This document shows, piece by piece, positions 1 through 7,996 of a DNA stretch of 64,000 bases. The stretch is from NCBI RefSeq assembly GCF_029543155.1, contig NZ_JARQXA010000004.1, positions 248,001 to 312,000 of the forward strand. Reading direction: 5' to 3'. The notes beneath the pieces were generated by a model that saw only the letters and a program-made list of their open reading frames with translations, did not search any database and was not told the DNA's origin. Positions within the stretch are counted from its first letter, which is position 1. Every line of letters begins with the position of its first letter. Origin of the DNA: Sphingomonas sp. HITSZ_GF (GTDB taxonomy: Bacteria > Pseudomonadota > Alphaproteobacteria > Sphingomonadales > Sphingomonadaceae). A program made the translations under genes and the position numbers.

Positions 1-2
1 GC

Positions 3-1049
3 GGCGACATCAGCAAGACGCATCAGGAAGGGCTGCGCGACGGCGTCGTGCCGCCGGCCGGCGAGACCTTCCCGACCCGCGCCTTCCCCGAGACCAACTA
101 CACGCTGGCCGGCGCCTTCATCGCCGACGAGATCGCGATCGGCCCGATCACGCTCTACCCGGCGCTGCGCTTCGACGCCTATGACCTGTCGCCCGAGGCG
201 GACCCGCTGCTGCCGGCCTTCACCGCGGCCAAGCAGTCCGGCTCGCGCGTCTCGCCCAAGCTCGGCGCGGTGCTGAAGCTGAGCGACGAGATCCGCTTCT
301 TCGCCAACTATGCCCAGGGCTTCAAGGCGCCCGAGCCGAGCCAGGTGAACCAGTTCTTCTCGAACATCGCCTTCGGCTACACTTCGCGGCCCAACCCGAA
401 CCTGCGCCCCGAGACGAGCGAGAGCTGGGAAGGCGGCTTCCGCCTGAACAGCGGCCCGGTCGGCCTGAACGTCACCGGCTTCGTCTCCAACTATGACGAC
501 TTCATCTCGCAGGAAGTGACGAGCGGCAGCTTCACCCCGGCGGACCCGGCGATCTATCAGTTCATCAACCTCGACAAGGTCAAGGTGAAGGGCGCCGAGG
601 CGACCTTCACGGTCACCGGATCCAACGGCCTGTTCGGCAAGCTGGGCCTTTCCTACGCGAAGGGCGACGTGATCGATCCGAGCGGCGCGCGCAGCCCGCT
701 GTCGACCGTCGATCCGCTCAAGCTGATCCTCGGCCTGGGGTACCGCGCCAATGACGGCCGCTTCGGCGGTGACGTGACCGCGACGCACAGCGCCCAGAAG
801 GAGCTGAGCGCGACCACCGGCGTCTGCTCGGGCACCTGCTTCACGCCGGGCGCCTTCACCGTGCTCGACGCGACGGCGTTCTTCCGCCTCACCCAGGGGC
901 TGACGCTGCGCGCCGGCGTGTTCAACATCTTCGACACCAAATATGCCTGGTGGAACGATGTGCGCGGCCTGGCGAACAGCTCGACCGTCAAGGACAGCTA
1001 CACCCAGCCGGGCCGCAACGGCTCGGTCTCGGTCAGCTACCGTTTCTAA
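3..1049 (+). CDS. TonB-dependent hemoglobin/heme-type receptor, C-terminal part (5' truncated by window edge)
   Basis: This is the outer-membrane beta-barrel part of a TonB-dependent receptor that imports an iron or heme source. The reading frame is open from the first bases, so the plug domain and signal peptide lie outside the window. The visible part has typical barrel features: the NYAQGFKAPEPSQ segment, the NPNLRPETSESWEGGF segment that marks the late barrel in this superfamily, alternating aromatic strands, and a C-terminal aromatic residue (YRF) as needed for BAM insertion. The pattern is closest to the hemoglobin/transferrin/lactoferrin receptor group. A DUF6607 gene follows after 21 bases, probably in the same operon. 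The ligand is inferred, not shown. Confidence 0.85.
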   Translation, partial: GDISKTHQEGLRDGVVPPAGETFPTRAFPETNYTLAGAFIADEIAIGPITLYPALRFDAYDLSPEADPLLPAFTAAKQSGSRVSPKLGAVLKLSDEIRFFANYAQGFKAPEPSQVNQFFSNIAFGYTSRPNPNLRPETSESWEGGFRLNSGPVGLNVTGFVSNYDDFISQEVTSGSFTPADPAIYQFINLDKVKVKGAEATFTVTGSNGLFGKLGLSYAKGDVIDPSGARSPLSTVDPLKLILGLGYRANDGRFGGDVTATHSAQKELSATTGVCSGTCFTPGAFTVLDATAFFRLTQGLTLRAGVFNIFDTKYAWWNDVRGLANSSTVKDSYTQPGRNGSVSVSYRF

Positions 1050-1070
1050 CCGCTTCTGAGGACCAAGATC

Positions 1071-2024
1071 ATGAAGCAGCTTCTTCCGATTGCCCTGGCG
1101 CTGCTGGCGCCGCTTCCGGTGCTGGCGCAGGGCGCGCCGGCGCCGGCCGCCAAGTCCGCCTTCGAGATGGACCGGGCCGACATCCTGGCGATGGCCGGCA
1201 CCTACAAGGTGAAGTTCGACATGCAGGAGAGCACCTCCTGGCGCGCCGACTATACCCCGATCCCGGTCAAGGTCTCGGGCGGCAACGAAGTCGTCCGGGT
1301 GATCGAGGACAATGGCAAGACGATCCGCCTGCAGCACCTCCTCGTCGTCGACATGGGCGAGGGCAAGAAGATGGTGATCAAGCACTGGCGCCAGGACTGG
1401 CAGTATGAGCCGGCCAAGGTGCTGGTCTATTCGGACCGCGATGCCTGGACCTGGGCTGAGGTGCCGGCGGCGGAGCGCAAGGGCGCCTGGTCGCAGACGG
1501 TGTATCAGGTCGACGATTCGCCCCGTTATGGCGGCTGGGGCAAATGGACCGATGTCGGCGGCCAGCGCCGCTGGGAGTCCAACCGCACCTGGCGGCCGCT
1601 GGCGCGCCGCGACGCGGTGCGCGGGCCGGTCTATGACCGCTATCTGGGTGTGAACCGCCACGCGATCGCGCCCGCCGGCTGGATCCACTGGCAGGACAAT
1701 ATCAAGATGGACGGCAAGGCGGTGCCGATCGTCCAGGAATATGTCCTCAACAGCTATACCCGCTTCTCCGACTTCGACGTGAAGGCGGCGGACGATTATT
1801 GGGCGGCCACCAAGGGCTATTGGGCTGCGATCCGCGCCGAATGGGACCGCATCGCCGCAGCCAAGGGCGGCATCCGCATCACCGAGGAAGCCGATCATGG
1901 CACGGTGATCGCCGGCCGCGTGCTCGAGATCGCCGACGAGATCCAGGCGGGCAAGATGACCGAAGCCGATGCGATCAAGACCGCAAAGGCGCTGATGGAC
2001 CAGGCGACCAAGGCCGCCAACTAG
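1071..2024 (+). CDS. DUF6607 family secreted protein
   Basis: This is a 317-residue exported protein. Residues 1-19 form a signal peptide (KQ, then a Leu/Ala-rich core, then VLAQ). The mature part is rich in Trp and Tyr, with motifs such as HWRQDWQYEPAKVLVY and YGGWGKWTDVGGQRRWESN. I recognise these as DUF6607, a family of unknown biochemical function. It follows the heme-type receptor by 21 bases and is followed by a strong terminator, so the two form the end of one transcript. A role in handling the receptor's cargo is inferred from that pairing only. The start is supported by the signal peptide and by the preceding GAGGA-type ribosome binding site. Confidence 0.7.
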   Translation: MKQLLPIALALLAPLPVLAQGAPAPAAKSAFEMDRADILAMAGTYKVKFDMQESTSWRADYTPIPVKVSGGNEVVRVIEDNGKTIRLQHLLVVDMGEGKKMVIKHWRQDWQYEPAKVLVYSDRDAWTWAEVPAAERKGAWSQTVYQVDDSPRYGGWGKWTDVGGQRRWESNRTWRPLARRDAVRGPVYDRYLGVNRHAIAPAGWIHWQDNIKMDGKAVPIVQEYVLNSYTRFSDFDVKAADDYWAATKGYWAAIRAEWDRIAAAKGGIRITEEADHGTVIAGRVLEIADEIQAGKMTEADAIKTAKALMDQATKAAN

Positions 2025-2070
2025 AGTTCCCCCTCGGGAAAAGGCCCGCTTTCCTTGGTCGGAGCGGGCT

Positions 2071-2113
2071 GGGGGTACGCACGGTTCCCAAGCCCGTGCG
2101 TGCCCCCTTTTTT
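2071..2113 (+). terminator. Rho-independent terminator after DUF6607 gene
   Basis: A 14-bp stem (2071-2084 with 2094-2107, one G-T wobble) has a loop of about 9 bases and is followed by six T residues at 2108-2113. It ends the heme-receptor/DUF6607 transcript. Confidence 0.9.
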
Positions 2114-2188
2114 ATTGGAAGTGCCGGCCATTCGCGTTCCCCTCCTTGCAAGGGAAGGGCCCGGCGGTATCGACATTCAGCAATGTCC

Positions 2189-2289
2189 GTTCCCCGGCGA
2201 AGGCCGGGGTCCAGTCTCGGCGCGGCTGGTCAGGCGCGCCTTGCTCACGAACGACATTGCAGCTGGGCCCCGGCTTTCGCCGGGGAACG
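2189..2289. repeat. REP-like inverted repeat element, CCCGGCGAAGGCCGGG type
   Basis: Two outward-facing hairpins, GTTCCCCGGCGAAGGCCGG and its counterpart ending in TTCGCCGGGGAAC, bound an element of about 100 bases. The same design recurs at 16517, 30844, 33003 and 39531. With the terminator and the Zur-box promoter it fills the 404-base gap between 2025 and 2428. No gene is seen there. Confidence 0.75.
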
Positions 2290-2350
2290 GCTCAGCGCCT
2301 TATGCTCTCGCTGAATGGTGATACGCCCCGGGGGCGAGCGCCATCCAGGC

Positions 2351-2377
2351 TTGACCGATGTTACAGTACAACATAAC
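2351..2377 (+). promoter_or_regulatory. Promoter with Zur-box-like operator
   Basis: The 17-base sequence ATGTTACAGTACAACAT (2358-2374) has perfect ATGTT/AACAT arms. It matches 14 of the 16 fixed positions of the proteobacterial Zur box ATGTTATANTATAACAT. It lies between a TTGACC -35-like hexamer (2351-2356) and a CATAAC -10-like hexamer (2372-2377), so a bound repressor would block the promoter. It sits 54 bases before the DUF2946-like gene that opens the znuD locus. The box is seen directly; zinc-responsive repression is inferred. Confidence 0.75.
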
Positions 2378-2428
2378 GGTGATTTTGCGCTGCGGCATGC
2401 GCAGGCGAAGAACTGGCCGACCGACTCT

Positions 2429-2848
2429 ATGGCGATGGGTGATCAGCGGAGCGTGAAGGGGCGCGGCATCGGCCGGGCGCCTGCCGTCCGCGCGCTCTGG
2501 GCGGCGCTGCTCTTCGTCACGCTGCTGGCCTTCACCTGGCAGAGCTTCGTCACCCAGACGCACCGGCATGCCGGCACGCCCGTCGTGTCGCTGGGTCTCT
2601 CCGCCCAGGCATCGGCCGGCACCCAGGCGCACAAGGGCGGGCAACTCCCGCCAGACACGCCGGACAATTGCCCGATCTGCCAGGAGATCGCGCATGGCGG
2701 CGCCTATCTGGCGCCGGCGCCGATCGACGTTCCGGCCCCCGCAGCCGTTGTCGCCTGGTTTGCCGTCACCCTGCTGCTCGCGCTGGCGCTGCAGCAGCAA
2801 TCGCATGGCTGGCGCAGCCGCGCGCCACCCCTCCGCATCCAAGCCTGA
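2429..2848 (+). CDS. DUF2946-like membrane protein with metal-binding motifs
   Basis: This 139-residue protein has two predicted membrane helices (about 22-38 and 105-122) around a periplasmic loop. The loop carries THRH (44-47) and a CPIC pair (Cys81, Cys84) followed by His89, a plausible metal-binding set. The layout resembles DUF2946 proteins, which are often found near metal transporters. I chose the ATG at 2429 because it follows the Zur-box promoter; an upstream in-frame ATG at 2315 would place the operator inside the gene. It is the first gene of the znuD/merC/fur run. The function is unknown; a periplasmic zinc or copper handling role is inference. Confidence 0.65.
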   Translation: MAMGDQRSVKGRGIGRAPAVRALWAALLFVTLLAFTWQSFVTQTHRHAGTPVVSLGLSAQASAGTQAHKGGQLPPDTPDNCPICQEIAHGGAYLAPAPIDVPAPAAVVAWFAVTLLLALALQQQSHGWRSRAPPLRIQA

Positions 2849-2933
2849 ACACAGCCGCGAAGGGCAGCACATGCCCTCGCACCTCATCGGGCGTCCGCCG
2901 GGCGCCCGACGCCAAGGTCTTGGAGTTTCTTAG

Positions 2934-4919
2934 ATGCGTCATCTCTTCCTGCTGGGCGCGGCCACCGCTGCCCTGATCCCCGCCACTGCCTTTGCGCAGG
3001 ATTCCACCAGCAAGCCGGCCGACAGCAGCACCATCGTCGTCACCGGTTCGCCGCTCGGCTCGCAGACGCCGACGATCGTCGCCACGGTCGATCGCGACCA
3101 GATCGTCCAGACCGGCGGCGGCAACATCGCCGACTCGCTCGCCCAGGTGCCGGGCATCGCCGGCACGGGCTTCGCCTCGGGCGCCAGCCGGCCGATCATC
3201 CGCGGCATGGACGCCACGCGCGTCCGCATGCTCGAGGACGGCAGCAGCGCTTCGGACGTGTCGGATATCGGCCCCGATCACGGCGTGCCGATCGATCCGC
3301 TCTCCGCCCAGCGCATCGAGGTCGTCCGCGGCGCGGCGACCTTGCGCTATGGCAGCCAGGCGATCGGCGGCGTGGTCAATGTGATCAACAACCGCGTGCC
3401 GACCGAACTGCCGACGCGCGACCTGTCGGGCGAGGCGAGCGGCAGCTATGCGACCAACGCCGACACGTGGCAGACCGCCGGGCTGGTCGACGCCAAGGCC
3501 GGCGACCTCGCGCTGCATGCCGACGGCTTCTATCGCCACGCCGGCGACTATGAGACGCCGCTCGGCACGATGGAGAACAGCTTCATCCGCGGCTGGGGCG
3601 GTTCGCTTGGCGGCTCCTATTTCTTCGGCGCGGACAAGGGCAGCCATATCGGCGCCGCGGTGGTCCATTACGACACCCAGTATGGCATACCGGCGGACGA
3701 AGCCTATATCGACATGCACCAGACCAAGGTGATCGGCCGCTCGTCGTTCGAGCTGGGCGACGGCCTGCTCAAGTCGCTCGATGTCGATGCCAGCTATGGC
3801 GACTATCAGCACCAGGAGAAGAACCCCGACGGCTCGGTGAACACCACCTTCAAGAACAAGGAGTTCGACAGCCATGCCGAGCTGCTGTTCGGACAGATCG
3901 GCATCTTCTCCAAGACCGCGCTCGGCATCCAGGTGGGGCATCGCGACTTCTCGGCGATCGGCGAGGACAGCTCGTACCTGTCGCCGGCGACCTCGCAGAG
4001 CGAGGCGGCCTATCTGTTCACCGAAGTGCCGGTCGGCGCGCTCCACATCCAGGCGAGCGGCCGGGTGGAGAATGTCCATATCGAAGGCACGCCGGCATCG
4101 GACGTGTTCACCAAGCGCGACTATACCCCGCTCAGCGGCGCGATCGGCGCACTGCTCGACGTGAGCCCGGGCGTGAAGCTGGGCGTGACCTTCTCGAGCA
4201 CCGGCCGCGCCCCGGCGCTGACCGAGCTGTTCGCGCGCGGCGGGCATGACGGGCCGCAGACCTTCGAGACGGGCGATCCCTCGCTCAAGATCGAGCGGGC
4301 CAATTCGCTCGAAGGCACGATCCGGGTGAATTCCGGCCCGTTCCGCTTCGAAGGCAGCGTCTATGGCACCTGGTTCCACAACTACATCTATGGCGACCTG
4401 ACCGGGCGCACCTGCGACGATGACGGCGCCTGCGTGGTGGGCGACAGCGAGGAGCTGAAGGAGCTCAACTATGGCCAGCAGGGCGCCAAGTTCTGGGGCC
4501 TGGAAGGCGATGTCCACTACCAGCTGCTCAAGACCGCGACCGGCGGGCTCGAGGCGCATGTGCTCGGCGACTATACCCGCGCCAAGCTCGACGACGGCGA
4601 CAACGTGCCGCGCATCCCGCCCTATCGCATCGGCGGCGGGCTGAACTGGAAGAGCGACCGGTTCGACGCTGGCTTCCTGTGGATGCATGTCGGCGAGCAG
4701 GACAAATACGGCGTCTTCGACACCCCGACCGATGGCTATGAGAATCTCAGCGCCAACATCGCCGTGCGGCCGTTCGCGAGCCAGCCGGGGATCGAGCTGG
4801 CGATCGTGGGCCAGAACCTGACCAACGACGTGATCCGCAACGCATCGGCCTTCAACAAGGAAGATGTGGTGATGCCGGGTCGCACCGTGCGCTTCGTGCT
4901 GCGCGTCGCCACCTTCTGA
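2934..4919 (+). CDS. znuD: ZnuD-type TonB-dependent receptor (probable zinc uptake)
   Basis: This is a 661-residue outer-membrane receptor with a signal peptide (residues 1-21, ending TAFAQ). A TonB-box-like STIVVTGSP follows, then a plug domain with SDIGPDHGVPIDPLSAQRIE and VVRGAATLRYGSQAIGGVVN. These segments are characteristic of the ZnuD zinc receptor group. The barrel contains TCDDDGACVVG, a likely disulfide-closed extracellular loop, and GGHDGPQTFETGDPSL, a His/Asp-rich loop near the expected zinc-entry region. It ends in an aromatic residue (ATF). It lies behind a Zur-box promoter and before merC-like and fur-like genes. ZnuD proteins import zinc, and some pirate it from host proteins; here the zinc specificity is inferred from these similarities and the operator. 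Confidence 0.85.
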   Translation: MRHLFLLGAATAALIPATAFAQDSTSKPADSSTIVVTGSPLGSQTPTIVATVDRDQIVQTGGGNIADSLAQVPGIAGTGFASGASRPIIRGMDATRVRMLEDGSSASDVSDIGPDHGVPIDPLSAQRIEVVRGAATLRYGSQAIGGVVNVINNRVPTELPTRDLSGEASGSYATNADTWQTAGLVDAKAGDLALHADGFYRHAGDYETPLGTMENSFIRGWGGSLGGSYFFGADKGSHIGAAVVHYDTQYGIPADEAYIDMHQTKVIGRSSFELGDGLLKSLDVDASYGDYQHQEKNPDGSVNTTFKNKEFDSHAELLFGQIGIFSKTALGIQVGHRDFSAIGEDSSYLSPATSQSEAAYLFTEVPVGALHIQASGRVENVHIEGTPASDVFTKRDYTPLSGAIGALLDVSPGVKLGVTFSSTGRAPALTELFARGGHDGPQTFETGDPSLKIERANSLEGTIRVNSGPFRFEGSVYGTWFHNYIYGDLTGRTCDDDGACVVGDSEELKELNYGQQGAKFWGLEGDVHYQLLKTATGGLEAHVLGDYTRAKLDDGDNVPRIPPYRIGGGLNWKSDRFDAGFLWMHVGEQDKYGVFDTPTDGYENLSANIAVRPFASQPGIELAIVGQNLTNDVIRNASAFNKEDVVMPGRTVRFVLRVATF

Positions 4920-4934
4920 GCCCAACTTCTGAGT

Positions 4935-4974
4935 CGATGCACCGCCGTCGTTCCCTCTCGACGGTGGTGCATCG
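4935..4974 (+). other. Intergenic hairpin between znuD and merC-like gene
   Basis: A 16-bp stem (4935-4950 with 4959-4974, one wobble pair) with an 8-base loop fills most of the 76-base gap. There is no T-run after it, so it looks more like an RNA-processing, stability or partial-attenuation structure than a full terminator. Confidence 0.6.
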
Positions 4975-4995
4975 GCGCCAGGCAGGGAGAATCCT

Positions 4996-5403
4996 ATGCC
5001 TTGCGGTCCGCAGGCCGCCCGTGTCTCCGCCCTCGACTGGTTCGAGCGTGCGGCGGCGGGCGCGTCGCTGCTGTGCCTGATCCATTGCGCGGGTCTGCCG
5101 TTGCTGCTGGCGGCACTGCCGGCGCTTTCTAGACTGGTCGCCTTGCCGGAGAGCTTGCATCTCTGGCTGCTCCTCTTCGCCATCCCGGCATCGGGATCGG
5201 CATTGCTCTTCGGCTTCCGCCAGCACCGTGCCTGGTTGCCTCTTGCCGGTGGGGCGATCGGGCTCGGCCTGCTGGCAATCGGCGCGCTGCTGCTGGAAGG
5301 CGCGCGGTTCGAGACGCCGGTCACGATCGCCGGGAGCCTGTGCCTCGTCGCCGCGCATGTCGGCAACTGGCGGCGGCGGCATGGCGGGCATCGCCATGGC
5401 TGA
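4996..5403 (+). CDS. MerC domain-containing membrane protein
   Basis: This 135-residue protein has about four membrane helices. The first helix carries the MerC-type motif CLIHC (Cys27, His30, Cys31), a metal-binding pair inside the membrane. The C-terminal tail is His/Arg-rich (RRRHGGHRHG). MerC was first described as a mercury transporter of mer operons, but chromosomal MerC-domain proteins are common and their substrates are mostly unproven. Here no merA, merT or merP is present. The gene overlaps the fur-like gene by 8 bases, so the two are translationally linked. Zinc or another soft metal is the likely substrate from context. A GGGAGA ribosome binding site precedes the ATG. Confidence 0.8.
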   Translation: MPCGPQAARVSALDWFERAAAGASLLCLIHCAGLPLLLAALPALSRLVALPESLHLWLLLFAIPASGSALLFGFRQHRAWLPLAGGAIGLGLLAIGALLLEGARFETPVTIAGSLCLVAAHVGNWRRRHGGHRHG

Positions 5404-5794
5404 GCGGAAGCACGCTACGGGCTTCCTGCACCAGCGGGTGCTGCGGTTGCTCGAGCAGCACTATCCGCACCCGCTGACCGGGCTCCAGCTCGCCGAGCAG
5501 CTGGAGCACGAGGGCGAGCATGTGCTGCCGAGCCAGGTCTATCGTGCGCTGCGGCGGCTGATCGATGCGGGCGAAGCGCGCAAGATACTGGTCGCCGGCG
5601 GCTATGCGCCGGTTGGGTCCGAGCCGGCGATCCTGCTCTGGTGCCGGAGCTGCGGCGCGCTCGAGGCGGTGCCGTGCCCTTCGTTGTTCGCGCGGCTGGA
5701 GGCGGGGGCGCTGGCAGGCGGCATCGCGGCGCCGCGCTGCATCGTCGAAGTGCCCGGACTGTGCGCGGCCTGTGCGGGCCGGCGGGTGCGCTAG
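5396..5794 (+). CDS. Fur/Zur-family transcriptional regulator with reduced sensor site
   Basis: This is a 132-residue DNA-binding regulator of the Fur superfamily. The winged helix carries the standard recognition segment SQVYRALRRLIDAGEARKI (46-64). The structural zinc site is complete: Cys83/Cys86 (CRSC) and Cys123/Cys126 (CAAC), the latter in a GLCAAC context as in Zur. Against E. coli Zur, the sensory zinc ligands His77, Cys88 and His96 align with Arg62, Val73 and a deleted stretch, so no ordinary regulatory site is visible. The N-terminal helix is also short. It is the last gene of the znuD run, overlapping merC by 8 bases and converging on rsh with a 4-base overlap. It may be the local zinc regulator or a diverged paralogue; family membership is firm, the signal is not. 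Confidence 0.85.
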   Translation: MAERKHATGFLHQRVLRLLEQHYPHPLTGLQLAEQLEHEGEHVLPSQVYRALRRLIDAGEARKILVAGGYAPVGSEPAILLWCRSCGALEAVPCPSLFARLEAGALAGGIAAPRCIVEVPGLCAACAGRRVR

Positions 5795-7917
5795 GCGCGT
5801 TCGGCCGAGCTCACTGCGTCCGCCGCGCGCAGTGCCGCGAGCAGGCGCATCAGATGCGCGGCGTTGCGCACTTCCAGGTCGATCGTGTTGGTGTGGAAAG
5901 TCGTGTCGCGATTGTCCATGCGCAGGCCGAGGATGTTGGCCTTGTGCTGGCCGATCAGCGTGGCGATCGCGCCGAGCGCGCCGGGCTCGTTCTTCAGCGT
6001 GATCTCGATCTGGGCAATGCCGCCCTCGGCCTTGTCGCCCCAGCTGAGATCGACCCAGTCCTCTTCGGTCGTGTCCGCCAGCGACGGACAGTCGATGCGG
6101 TGGACCTCGATCGGTTCGCCGGCGCGGCGGATGCCGACGATGCGGTCGCCCGGCACCGGGCGGCAATCGGGCGAGAAATGGAAGGCCATGCCCGGGGTCA
6201 GGCCCTTGATCTCGATCGCGTGCTGCTGCGGCGGCAGGTCGTGCTCGTCCTCGCCCTCGGTCGAGCCGGGCATCACCGCTTCCATCACCTGGCCATCGGT
6301 GAACTGGCGGCGGGCGATCGCCTCCATCAGCGCCGCCTCGTCCTGCAGCTTGAGGCGCTTGAGCGCATCGGGGATCGCGCTCTCGCCGGGCGGGGTCGGC
6401 AGCCGCTCGACGATCTCGTCATAGAGCTTGCGGCCGAGCGCGATCGACTCCTCGCGCTCCTTGTGGCGGATGTGGCGGCGGATCGCGGCGCGTGCCTTGC
6501 CGGTGATCGCGAAGTTGAGCCAGTTGGCCTGCGGCTCCTGCGCCTTGGAGCGCAGGATCTGGACCTGGTCGCCCTGGGCGATCTCGGTGCGCAGCGGGAC
6601 GACGCGGCCGTTGATCTTGGCACCCACCGCCTGGTCGCCCAGGTTCGAATGCACCGCATAGGCGAAGTCGATCGGCGTCGCGCCCTTGGGCAGCTGGATC
6701 AGCTCGCCCTTGGGAGTGAAGGCGAAGATCCGGTCCTGGTACATCGCCATCCGGGTATGCTCGAGCAGCTCCTCGGGGCTGTCGGCATGGTCGAGGATCT
6801 CGATCAGGTCCTTGATCCAGCTGACCTGGGTGTCCGGCCGGACGCCGCTGGTCTTGTAGGCCCAGTGCGCGGCGAGGCCATATTCCGCCTGGGCATGCAT
6901 GTCGCGGGTGCGGATCTGGATCTCGATGCGCGTGTCGCCGGCATGGATGATGCTGGTGTGGAGCGAACGATAGCCATTGCGCTTCGGCGTGGAGATGTAA
7001 TCCTTGAACCGGCCCGGCACCATCGGCCAGCGGCGGTGGATCACGCCGAGCGCGCGGTAGCATTCCTCCTCCGTGTCGACGATCGCGCGGAAGGCCATGA
7101 TGTCGGACAGCTGCTCGAGCGACACGTGCCGCTCGGACATCTTCTTCCAGATCGAATAGGGGTGCTTCTCGCGGCCGGTGATCTCGGCGTCGATGCCGCC
7201 GCGCGACAGCAGCAGCTTGAGCCCCGAGGCGATCTTGGCGATGCGGTCCTCGCCTTCGATCTTCAGACTGTCGAGCCGCTTGGTGATCGACTCATACGCC
7301 TCGGGCTCGATTTCCCGGAAGGCGAGCGTCTGCATCTCCTTCATGAACTCGTACATGCCGATCCGCTCGGCGAGCGGCGCGTAGATCTCCATCGTCTCGC
7401 GGGCGATGCGCTTGCGCTTGTCGGGGTTCTTGATGTGGACCAGCGTGCGCATGTTGTGCAGCCGGTCGGCCAGCTTGACGAGCAGCACGCGGACATCGTC
7501 CGACATGGCGAGCAGGAACTTGCGGAGGTTCTCCGCGGCGCGCTCGCTCTCGGTCTGCGCCTCGATCTTGGAGAGCTTGGTGACGCCGTCGACCATGCGC
7601 GCGACATTGTCGCCGAACAGCCGCTGGATGTCCTCAGGGGTGGCGACCGTGTCTTCCACCGTGTCGTGCAGGATCGCGGTGACGATCGTCTCGTCGTCGA
7701 GATGCAGGTCGGTGAGGATGCCCGCCACTTCGATCGGGTGGCTGAAATAGGGGTCGCCGCTGGCTCGCTTCTGGGTGCCATGCGCGTTCACCGAGAAGAC
7801 ATAGGCCCGGTTGAGCATGGCTTCATCGGCATCTGGGTCGTAGCTCAGGACCCGGTCGACAAGTTCATATTGACGCAGCACAGCTTCTAGATGGGGCCCG
7901 GTGCTGTTGCTTTGCAA
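5791..7917 (-). CDS. rsh: Bifunctional (p)ppGpp synthetase/hydrolase (RelA/SpoT homologue)
   Basis: This is a 708-residue stringent-response enzyme that makes and degrades (p)ppGpp. The N-terminal HD hydrolase domain has His60, the His84-Asp85 pair (ILHDTVEDT) and KLADRLHNMRT. The synthetase domain has RFKDYI (303-308), the RXKD form typical of bifunctional enzymes rather than the EXDD form of RelA, then GYRSLHT (315-321). TGS and C-terminal ACT domains follow. The hydrolase motif is intact, so both activities are expected; alphaproteobacteria usually carry a single such gene. The true start may be a GTG at 7881 (VLRQYELV), since a terminator tail reaches into the first codons of the longer form. 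It converges on the fur-like gene. Confidence 0.95.
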   Translation of the reverse strand: MQSNSTGPHLEAVLRQYELVDRVLSYDPDADEAMLNRAYVFSVNAHGTQKRASGDPYFSHPIEVAGILTDLHLDDETIVTAILHDTVEDTVATPEDIQRLFGDNVARMVDGVTKLSKIEAQTESERAAENLRKFLLAMSDDVRVLLVKLADRLHNMRTLVHIKNPDKRKRIARETMEIYAPLAERIGMYEFMKEMQTLAFREIEPEAYESITKRLDSLKIEGEDRIAKIASGLKLLLSRGGIDAEITGREKHPYSIWKKMSERHVSLEQLSDIMAFRAIVDTEEECYRALGVIHRRWPMVPGRFKDYISTPKRNGYRSLHTSIIHAGDTRIEIQIRTRDMHAQAEYGLAAHWAYKTSGVRPDTQVSWIKDLIEILDHADSPEELLEHTRMAMYQDRIFAFTPKGELIQLPKGATPIDFAYAVHSNLGDQAVGAKINGRVVPLRTEIAQGDQVQILRSKAQEPQANWLNFAITGKARAAIRRHIRHKEREESIALGRKLYDEIVERLPTPPGESAIPDALKRLKLQDEAALMEAIARRQFTDGQVMEAVMPGSTEGEDEHDLPPQQHAIEIKGLTPGMAFHFSPDCRPVPGDRIVGIRRAGEPIEVHRIDCPSLADTTEEDWVDLSWGDKAEGGIAQIEITLKNEPGALGAIATLIGQHKANILGLRMDNRDTTFHTNTIDLEVRNAAHLMRLLAALRAADAVSSAERA

Positions 7918-7954
7918 TAAAATTGAGCGCGATCCGGTGTTTTCCGGACCGCGC
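7916..7954 (-). terminator. Terminator for the CC_3452-family gene (minus strand)
   Basis: On the minus strand, an 11-bp stem with one mismatch (7944-7954 with 7927-7937) is followed by the T-rich stretch TCAATTTTATT. It ends the small secreted-protein transcript directly before rsh, so rsh probably has its own promoter or is read by leakage. Confidence 0.7.
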
Positions 7955-7996
7955 CCAAACTTTTAGCGTAACTGGTGTGGCGCAGGCGCCATAAGA

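Noticed and set aside
2766..5366. Minus-strand open frame of 866 codons opposite znuD
   Set aside because: High-GC third-position shadow of the znuD and merC genes; the sequence is low-complexity Arg/Ala/Asp with no motifs.
5641..7890. Plus-strand open frame of 749 codons opposite rsh
   Set aside because: Shadow of rsh; Asp/Arg/Val/Leu-rich with no domain.
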